Positions 56,055 through 64,000 of a DNA stretch of 64,000 bases are shown here, piece after piece; the first letter of the stretch is position 1; every line of letters starts with the position of its first letter. The position numbers and the translations under genes were made by a program. The stretch is taken from NCBI RefSeq assembly GCF_029962835.1, contig NC_080583.1, forward strand, positions 55,035,658-55,099,657, in the 5' to 3' direction. This DNA comes from Magnolia sinica (taxonomy: Eukaryota; Streptophyta; Magnoliopsida; Magnoliales; Magnoliaceae). The notes under the pieces were generated by a model that was not told the DNA's origin, searched no databases, and was given only the letters and a program-made list of their open reading frames with translations.

Positions 56055-58004
56055 GATGCCCCCTCGATCCCTCTTTGATTGATTGATGAAATCAAATAGA
56101 GGATCAATCTTCTTCTGCACAAAAACCCTTTCGTAGCAAAGGACTCTTCATGAATGTAAAGCTGATTTCATATCGGAGAAGGATCATTTTAACAGGGACC
56201 TTCAACAGTCCAATTCGAATAGGAGCCTGATGAAACATGCTTAGATGAAGGATCGTGCTCAAACAAATTGCTATCAAACGAATCACTATCGAAGGAATCG
56301 AGGTTGAATGAATTGCGGCTAAAGAATGATTGGATGATCCAGCCAAATAAAATATTGAATGGCATGAACGGAAGACTAAATGTTCGTGGTCGAACAGAAG
56401 ACTGAATGATTGCACTCGAATGGAAGACTAAATGATCGCGTTCGAACGGAAGACTGAATGATCGCAATCAGAAGCACCGAGTGAATACCTCGATAAAGAG
56501 AATAAGGAAGGTAACGAAAGCACTTTATTTTCATAGCAGTCCATTAAATAGAACGTCTTTCTACAAATATGGCTGCAAGTGCATCCACTACTATTTTGAC
56601 TCCCCTTGTTTGTGCAATTCTTTTCTTTCCATCGAAACTTACCATCGTAGCAGCTATGATGACTTCATCTTTGAGTAACTTGATCAGGGAATTGTCCTTC
56701 AATGCTGCTCTTGCTGCAATGATCTCTTCGATCAACTCCGGCGGCTCTTTCTTTGAACTCTGTGGCTAATGAATTATTCTTTAATGCTGCTCTTGCTGCA
56801 ACAATCTCTTCGATTAACTCCTTTATTCATAGTCTGCATAATCCAGGTTTTCGAATGATAATCTTTCCTGCCAAATTAATTGGAATTAGTATATCGAAAC
56901 ATCATAATTTTCCAATTTAGTTTTATGAAGTATTGATAATTTTTAAAATATATTGAAAGAATTTAGAATGATTGTAATATTTGCAATATGATAATAATTT
57001 GGTCATTTCCTCTTTGTGTTTGCCAGCATGCTCTGCATTACATGTGTTGCATTCTTTGCTCATTATATCATGCTTTCAGAGATGTCATTTTCGGCTCTAA
57101 TGATTCAACTGCTGAGTCTTTTCTAGTTTGTGCTCCTTGACATTTCTTCATAGGCTGACTAAGAGTGTATTTTCCTTAGGCATTTGCTTATTCTGAAAGA
57201 GTGTATTCAAATTCTCATTGACTTCCACTCCAACATTCTTGATATGGAAGCAACTTTTGAACGTTCATACTGGATCATGCTTCATAATTCCTGGCTATAA
57301 TTATCCAGTTCATGCTTCTTATAGTTGGATGCATTGGTGGGGTCATCAATATGAATAGTGCATAATTATTGCCCAGCTGATTGTGTCATATTGATTCCTC
57401 CGCCGTGTATAAGAAATTATCAGAAAGACCAAGGCATGGATTACTTTGAAGAAATAGATCACGCCCCCTCTCCAAGCCAACTTTTTGGATAAAGATTTCT
57501 TCAGAAGATAATATTTTCGAAGTGAAGCATGCCGATACCCTTAAAGGATGGATAGTATTTGGTGTTGAATCTAAAGAATACATCTGAATTTTTTAGATCG
57601 TCCAAAAAGAATGATAGTTCATCATACTTTCATCCTTCACCTTTGCAGATATTACAAGATAACCTTCTTTCATTATCAGGAGAGCAAGAGATAGGAAGGC
57701 ATTGTTATTGTCTTCAGAATGATAAGCATATTATAATCGAAGACTCATAGTCGATCTTGAAGAATTTAACTTTAGAATAGAAAGTAGAAAGCATTTTGAT
57801 CAAACTTGATATCGTTATAATCTGAACCTGTTTCAAAAGAAATGTATTTTATATGTTTGTTTAATCTAAGCATGAGATATTTATATTAGGAAATTTACAT
57901 CTTTGAATATATCTTAAGCAAAATAGGAGAAATTATTCATGTATCTGCAGTATTTTGATACTACGCATAGCTTAAGTTTGAACCAGTGTACTTTGACTGG
58001 ACAT

Positions 58005-58106
58005 AACTTGACTGGACTGGACTTGACTGGACTTGACTTGTGACTTGACTTGACTTGACTGGACTTGACTTGACTTAACTTGACTGGACTTGACTGGACT
58101 TGACAC
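58005..58106. repeat. 'acttgactgg' minisatellite
   Basis: Repeats of ACTTG/ACTGG five-base units ('acttgactggacttgacttg') fill about 100 bases with irregular order. Confidence 0.8.
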
Positions 58107-58744
58107 TTGCACACATAGTTCAAGCTCTTAAGTAGTGGAGTAAGCACAGTTTCTTAGACTCATGTGGGAGTCAGGTCTTACGCGAACGGTCTTTGTAACT
58201 CTCATGAGTTCGCTGAACTTATCATGGCTGGGGAGTTCACAAACCGCGATCCATCAGAGGGGCCTAGTGAAGCTAGTGGGGCCGTGAACTTGGTGGGATT
58301 TACGCACAGGGTTGGCCACAGTAACTCTCTAGAGTTCACGGGGCACGCAAGGCTACCTTAGGGTACCAAATCCAAGGTCGCCAGTCCATCAATGAGTAGG
58401 CTAAAAACTCTTTCTCATAAGTTACTACTTAAATCAAACCAGGGATCTAAGGGGTCTTATGCATGGTTGGCCTATCTATGGACAAAGCCAAAGAGCGCAT
58501 ACTGCAGCCCTCTTTTTCTTCGCCTGCAAGGTCGGGCCCATTTAAGGGAGGGCATTTTCTTTCTTCCCTGTGATGCTGTCGGAAGCTATACGATGGTATT
58601 AGTCTCACATGTGACTGGTCGTTGTGGACTTCTTGGCTGCTTTGGGCTTTTAGTCGTTGGCTCCATCCGCTGCCCGCATGGGTATGCATGTGATGGCCTA
58701 TATGGGCTTTTTAGGGCCATTGGCTTCTCACAGCTGCCCGAATA

Positions 58745-58746
<2 letters not shown>

Positions 58747-58776
<30 letters not shown>

Positions 58777-58860
58777 TGCTGATGATGGTAGGTCTTATGC
58801 ATAGTTGACCGTATGGGCTTGGCTATGCTGCCGTAAATGGTAAATTGCCATTGTTGAAAT

Positions 58861-58943
<83 letters not shown>
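58747..58943. repeat. Two (TA)n microsatellites
   Basis: A run of about 14 TA units ends at 58776, and a run of about 40 uninterrupted TA units covers 58863-58943. Length in this class of repeat is highly variable and may be affected by assembly. Confidence 0.9.
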
Positions 58944-58945
<2 letters not shown>

Positions 58946-59483
58946 TTGACCATATAAGCTTCGCTGAAGATAAAAAATCAATAATTGATATATCACCCCT
59001 GTTGCTGCTGATGATATTATAAAATTTTGTCAGAATGAAGTATCATCTTGGCAATAATATCAATTTCGATAAACTTTGATAATAGAACAATCTTCGCGTT
59101 AGCGATATGGTGATGGCAATGGTGATTATTGTTGATTCGGTAATAATCGTTGACGCTTGACGATAATATGCTTGTACTTGATATGCTTGAAATTCTGCCT
59201 TTTTATTCATATATGGAGAGGAGTATAAGGCATTGGTATTCTGAGACTTTTCCATCATTCTGCTTATCTTGTCCCCTTTTAATTTGGAAGTATTATGCTA
59301 ATAATCTTCGAAATCAAAACTGTGATTATCTTCAAGGATGATATATGAAATGGCACTAATAGGTATATTGATGAAAATTTGCCCCCATGGTGAATATACT
59401 TTCTTGCTTCTCCTCGATCCGATTTCAAGATATGAAGAATCGCGTCTTTGTTAAAATGCTGCTTTTCTGTCCAATGACTATTT

Positions 59484-60472
59484 TCAATTAAGATCATATG
59501 TCATTACTTTCTCTCTTGTTTCATATATCTTCTTTATGATAATTTTACTATTGTCGATCACCTTCTGTAGAATACTCTTTAGTGTGAAGCAATTTTCAGT
59601 TCGCTGTTCGAGAAAATGGTGATAACAGCGATAATCACTTTCTCTTAGTTTCTTCATTTCCTTTGGACACTTTGGTAGTGGCAATTTGATTTTCTTTATA
59701 GTTAGCAATTGGTTCATCATAGGAAGTATATCTTCTTCTTCAAATGTATATTTCCCATAGTTCTTAGATTGTCTGAACTCTTTCTTTACTTTCTTAGTTG
59801 TGGAATCATAACTTTTTATTTTCTTTTCTTCTTTAGAATATCTGTTGCTGCTCTCTTAAGATTTTGAAATAACCGATTCATATGTGAATTGAGCAGCTTC
59901 ACCTCGATCCTTTCCAAATTGTAAGCTTTTATAATCAAATCTTGAAAAGTCTGTATATTTAGACCGATAAGTCATAATGCAATATCTAGTTTTATGCATT
60001 CTATACATAACTTGACTTGATCTTCTTCTCTGGCAAGTTGTGAACATAATGCCCCCAGGGTTCTCCATCGACTAATGAATTCGTCAGCTGATTCATCTTC
60101 TCGTTGGCAAGCAAAGGATAATTCAGTTAAACTGTCTTTTCTGTCGGAAGAGAAGAAGTTTTCCATATAAATACTCTGCATTTGTTCCCAAATATGAATA
60201 GATCCTGGGATTAAAGCTGAATACTATCTAAAGGCTTTCCCTGTTAGAGAAGACCCAAATGATTGCAAACAATACCGAGGAACTCTAAAGAAATTTTTGA
60301 TCATTATTATGAAGTGTATCATATGTTCTTCTGGTGACCCATCCCCATTAAACTTCTTAAAGTTTGGGTGGTTGAAGTCAGTGGGAAATGGCATTTCCTC
60401 TATTTCAATGGGATATGGTGTTTGATATCGGAACATTTTGTTCTTCTCTAGATGAATGGTTCTAGTGACCAT
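59484..60472 (-). pseudogene. Gag of W, broken
   Basis: The start is MVTRTIHLEKNKMFRYQTPY, then 'MPFPTDFNHPNFKKFNGDG', 'SPEEHMIHF' and 'SFGSSLTGKAFR', then a TAG where Trp is expected (60224). The same frame resumes at once with 'YSALIPGSI', 'MQSIYMENFF' and 'DESADEFISRWRTL'. This is the standard plant gypsy Gag order (PFPxxFxxPxFxxFxGxGSPxEH .. SLTGxAFxWY .. PGSI .. ESxxEFIxRWR). After a stop at 59972 the frame continues in fragments, and 59484-59720 contains a knuckle-like 'YRCYHHFLEQRTENCFTLKS'. No protease follows. Confidence 0.82.
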
Positions 60473-61284
60473 CTATCAGATTTCTCTCTGCGTTATGTTC
60501 TGAGTAGTATTAGGCTTCGGTCCTTGGAATCTAATCGCTCATGGTTGTGGCATTTATACTTGTAATTCAATGTTGTTCGCGATAGTCACCGTTGGAAAAT
60601 TAGGAACTTCTTCAGCAACATACACATCTGTTGAAGGTTGATTAATATCTGCCGACATGTTTTCTGTTTCTTTATACTTTAATTATCTTGATATTGACGG
60701 AGAAAATGAACATTATCGTTGATGAAGATGAACTGTTGTGATATTGAGTGACTGAGGTGAAGTTGCACCTCATGGTATTTCACATAATCAACCCTTTAAC
60801 CGTACTTGGTAGGACAGTACTCCTTATAAGAGAAGATCATCATTCATCCTTCATCGTCTCGTTGTGCTACTGGTGAAGCAAAAACCATTCCGGACATCAT
60901 CTGACATTGCCTATCCTTAATCACAGTTGATTTAACCTTCTCTGATACTTTCTGTAGTAGTGATTCTGTATTATCGATGTAATCTACTAGGAATCTGTTA
61001 GCTGTGAAGTAGACAACCACGTTAGTCCGGAGGAAAGTTATTACAGTTGTGTAAGGACAAAATTCTTATTATTCATAACAGAGTATCAGTTATTTTAACC
61101 AGAACAGAATATCGGTTATTTTAATTAAATAAAATTGTACTTTATTTTAGAGATGAAGGGGAGGATGTTCCCATGGAGAGTCGCCATTTTAGTATCTATT
61201 TAACGCCAAACAGTGATAAAAGTTCTCTGAATATTTTCTAAGTTATCATTGAATAATAACAAATTCCCAGCGGAGTCAGCATTT
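60473..61284 (-). other. Leader of W between 5' LTR and gag
   Basis: On the sense strand the LTR end at 61285 is followed by 'aaatgctgactccgctggg' (primer-binding/leader start) and about 0.8 kb of AT-rich leader up to the gag ATG at 60472. No other feature is seen. Confidence 0.55.
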
Positions 61285-62275
61285 TGTTTCGATAAGAAAT
61301 AAATATGTTTCGTTTGGGGAATTATCATTCAATAATAACAAAGAAAGAATAAGAGAACAATCATCAAAAGGTATTTTATTTGTTCTGAATTCATTTACAT
61401 CCTCTTGATTCCCTTGATTCTGAAACAAAGTATAGAGAATTAAAGCAATGAATGAAAGAAGAAACAGTTCAATGGCAATTTCGATAGCATTTTGGCATGT
61501 TTTGTATTCATCTCAATGAGAGAAGTGTTGTGCGGGTCAGAGCATTGTTCATCTTTTTCTTCAATTCATTTAGAATATGAGCCATAGTCTTAGGAAACAC
61601 AAAATGCTTGTATGCATGAAGAAAACTTGTATATTTGAAGGAACTCAAGAATTCTGGCCGCATTTCTACTCCCTTGTATCAATCCCTGCACAACAGCATT
61701 CGTTGCGCAGGCCCACACAATGAGCTCGCGCAACATGTTGTTGTGCAGTCTGACGCAATGGATCAAATCCACTTCTTCTTCTTCTTCTTCTTCTTCTTCT
61801 CTAAAGCACCTTCAGAGGTCTTATTCTTCTCAGGAGCTCTGACCTCTTCTTCGAAAACTTCTGCTGCTCCAAATGAGAGGGGGAGTGGGGTATTTATAGG
61901 CCTCCACACGTTCGAACCCTCGATCTTTGTGCCATGGGACCCACTTCCATCAAATCTCAACTGTTCAACTCATTCTGACCGAACTGGCATTGAGCAGGAC
62001 CGTGCAACCAATAAGAGGGTTTGCGCGGACCCGCGTAATCGATACACCTTGTGTGGGTCGGCACAACACTATGAATAAGGGGTTTTGTGCGGACCCATGC
62101 AATCAATGTGGTTTGTACGAGTCGGCATAAAGCCATGGACCCCTTCTTTCTTTCTTATTTTTTCATGTTCCTTTCTTCCATAATTTCCTTTGTCTTCTAT
62201 TCTTTTTTCTTTCTTGTCTTTAATATCTTTTCATCTCGCATGATAGAAACTTTGTACATTTTTTGTGCACCAACA
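61285..62275 (-). repeat. 5' LTR of W (991 bp)
   Basis: It is the partner of 55111-56054, longer mainly because of an extra block near 61680-61760 ('gcgcaggcccacacaatgag') and a longer (TTC)n run (61773-61800). Confidence 0.88.
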
Positions 62276-62600
62276 ATGTGTGTGTGTTAGCCTCTCTCCT
62301 TTCTATTTTATTTTTACAGGGCTCTCGTGGGGTCATCGCACTGTCACCTCTCAGCTGATTTGAAGGCCCGATTAGAGGAGGCCAACTGGAGGCTCGAGTT
62401 CACTGGGGCCGAGATATGGGGAAGACTGCGGAGCTAGAAGCAGCCGCAGGGGCCCAGGTGACAGTTCATGCCAAGGCTGAGGCTCTTTAGGAGGACCTAA
62501 GGGTCACCATGGAGGATCGTGTAGCTAGCGTGTTCCTCTTAGCCGCCAAGTAGTGGGAGAGTGGCCAAGATCACAGAGTTGGAGGTGGGGGCCTCTAACG

Positions 62601-63380
62601 CGGAGTCCTGCTTAACAGAAGATTGAGTAGGTGAGGCAAAGGCATGCTCTGCAAAGGCTGACACCCTATTGGCGAGGATCAAGGCAACGATCCCTGTAAG
62701 GGAAGCAGACGATATGGATGTGGGATCCCGATCCTTTGTAACACAGCTCATGCACACACATGTCCTAACCAACATCATTGGTAGATTATTCACTGCACCC
62801 AGTGTATCCAACAACCCCACCCAAGTGATATATGTTAGATGCCTTCGAAACCCTTGTCATGTCAACTGCGTCATCCTTACAGTCACAACAGTGAAAATCA
62901 TGTGTTAATTTGATGCTCCATTAGTGAGATACAACCCATCGAATACACAACCTCAATTACATATCTTGTCACACAAGCAACCTTTATTGTGCTAGGGCCA
63001 TTGGACTTAAGCCCATGTGGGCCTAAAGCCCACTATCTAGAATAAAGAAATTATCACAAGATAGGATAATCACCAAATGACAACTGAAGAGCTAGTACAT
63101 ATGAGACAATGCACTATAAGATAAAAAATGGGTTCTACCCTAAATTCCATCATTAGCCTTCTCCTCATGCCTTAGAAACTAATTATGGCCTATGTCCACC
63201 TCATCCTACATATGCATCCAATGTATGCCTTATTTTATGCCACATCACTTCAAACAACTAATTAAAACACTCCACTTTATCATCCACTAAACATCACCTA
63301 CAATCCACAATCCTTATCCATCCACTAGCCAATGCATGCCTAAATTTTATTCACCTTAGCAAATGCATGCTTAGCACAAT
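62601..63380. other. Stretch without a recognised gene
   Basis: The first 150 bases may still belong to the coiled-coil exon of the preceding ORF ('aaggctgacaccctattggc'). From about 62900 the sequence is AT-rich with short direct phrases ('gcccatgtgggcctaaagccc', 'atgcatgcctaa'). No family motif was seen. Confidence 0.4.
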
Positions 63381-64000
63381 TGTTAAGACTCAAATATTGC
63401 ATATTTAACCCTTTAATTACATTAGTTTTTCTGATATTTAAGTGTTAATTTGATTTAATTATATAAGTTTTAGTCATATGAGGTGATTCAAAAGCCTAAG
63501 ATCAATTCGTGCTTAAAAGATGGATTTAGAGCTCAAAAGAAGATAATGAACAATTGGATTTATGAAGGACAATATTGAAGAATTCAAGAACCAAAGATCC
63601 AAGGAGATGAAGAAAGGAAGAAAGGAAATCGAAGATTTAAAGTGAAGAAACCAAGGAAAATGAATCTTGAAAATTCAGGGCTAGAAAAATCATATTATAA
63701 AATTCTAGGGCCAGAAAGACAAATTCCTAAAAAACTACAGAAATGGCCCTTCGATGTCATCAAGGACAGTTTCGATGCCATCGAAGGCAACTTCGATCCC
63801 AACGAACCCTCTTCGATCTTATCGAGAAAATCATAAATTTTTCAAGTTAGTTGCTGGACATTCTTCGACGCCATTAAATGAGCTTTGATGCCATCAGCAT
63901 GAGAAATATCAAAGGTATAGGATCTTTGAATTTTCTAATTAGAGGACATCATTGTCTTTGCTTTAACTAAGGTCGAGCATGTGAATGATTATTTAGCCAC
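63381..64000 (+). mobile_element. Start of an Athila-like LTR, cut by the window end
   Basis: It opens TGTTAAGACTCAAATATTGC, a variant of the Y (TGTTGAGTGTGAAATATTGC) and X LTR starts. It continues with the same order of landmarks ('catatgaggtgattcaaaag', 'gatttagagctcaaaagaag') and then 'cgatgtcatcaagg', 'cgatgccatcgaagg' repeats (63752-63900) as in X. The 3' end lies outside the window, so it is unknown whether it is solo. Confidence 0.75.

Larger units (their letters stand above)
56055..59483. other. Non-coding interior of W
   Basis: No gene is recognised. Small repeats include 'gaacggaagactgaatgatcgc' units (56369-56468, period about 33), the direct repeat 'aatgctgctcttgctgcaa' (56701 and 56781), TTGAC-based repeats (58005-58105), and two (TA)n runs. 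The stretch 58150-58740 is less AT-rich than its surroundings ('gagttcacggggcacgcaag') and could be foreign to W, but no protein motif is visible. Confidence 0.45.
55111..62275 (-). mobile_element. Non-autonomous LTR retrotransposon W inside an intron
   Basis: The LTRs are 55111-56054 and 61285-62275, both starting 'tgtttcgataagaaa' and ending 'gcaccaaca' on the plus strand. On the sense (minus) strand the 5' LTR is the right one. It is followed by 'aaatgctgactccgctggg', a common plant gypsy leader start. A polypurine tract (gatcgagggggcatc) precedes the left LTR. A gag is present on the minus strand, but no protease, RT or integrase. Flanks are a (GT)n microsatellite, so the 5-bp target duplication cannot be read cleanly. 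Confidence 0.85.
53461..62600 (+). pseudogene. Intron-containing ORF with gypsy-type transposon (Transposase_28-like) domain, interrupted by W
   Basis: Exon 1 from ATG 53461 reads MSFKENSREASISG, has stops at 53635 and 53899, and carries 'LPFHPLVREVLHCLRLAAG' and 'QLNPN' followed by a stop where Trp is expected. 'GWYYFFSWLNKGLANI' and 'SNKGWKDRWFLV' follow in another frame. This order (LPxHPF..LL..L..APxQLxPNxWR, GWYxFxxR, NKxWKxxFFxV) is the plant 'putative gypsy type transposon' domain. Likely introns lie at 54207-54278, about 54410-54502 and 55058-62319. The last exon, from 62320, is Glu/Ala-rich and coiled-coil-like (ADLKARLEEANWRLEF). Such ORFs occur in antisense near the 3' end of some Tat elements, which fits the minus-oriented LTR next to it. 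Its function is unknown. Confidence 0.65.

Overview
This window is plant nuclear DNA built almost entirely of nested transposable elements. I found no intact host gene, RNA gene or CRISPR array. The host is an angiosperm: the Ty3/gypsy lineages are plant-type (Tekay/Del chromovirus, Athila, Tat), and the captured gene fragments match plant families (CSLC, PIN, AGD5-type ArfGAP). The recurrent 'GTGGGGCCCACC..TTGATGTATG..CCGTCCA' module suggests a magnoliid-like or other repeat-rich basal lineage, but that is a weak inference.

Layout. From 1 to about 17.4 kb lie degraded retroelements on the minus strand, interrupted by two roughly 4-kb solo LTRs of one family: LTR-A (1545-5479, target duplication TTTGA) and LTR-B (9333-13660, GAAGT). 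A 0.93-kb tandem duplication follows at 14.1-16.1 kb, then a hairpin MITE at 17.5 kb. From 17.86 kb a Tat-type element ('Z') begins. Its LTR is split by an Athila-type element ('Y', 18631-49829, CCCAA on both sides). The 5' LTR of Y is split by a solo LTR ('X', 19233-29316, CTTCC), and X is split by a CACTA transposon (20216-28567, CGT). Just before the 3' LTR of Y sits LTR-C (34252-48508), a third member of the A/B family, itself split by a Tekay-type element ('G', 35934-45811, CGGTG). Z resumes at 49.83 kb with its leader and gag. It then runs into an inverted copy of its own leader and LTR (about 51.87-53.05 kb) and a separate intron-containing ORF region (53.2-62.6 kb). One intron of that region holds another non-autonomous LTR element ('W', 55111-62275). 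At 63381 a further Athila-like LTR begins and runs off the window.

The most interesting object is the CACTA element. No transposase is visible in it. It carries, all on the plus strand, pieces of at least three and probably four unrelated host genes: the N-terminus of a CSLC glucan synthase, exons of an AGD5-like ArfGAP, one exact PIN auxin-carrier exon with both splice sites, and probably a topoisomerase II C-terminal tail. This is a Pack-TYPE arrangement. The second notable object is element G. Its 5' LTR has been reduced to 118 bp next to an extra ORF upstream of gag, and its coding region has decayed largely by C-to-T-type changes, including loss of a catalytic Asp of reverse transcriptase.

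The element boundaries marked with target duplications were read directly from the sequence. Family names come from recognised protein motifs. Nothing here was searched against a database.
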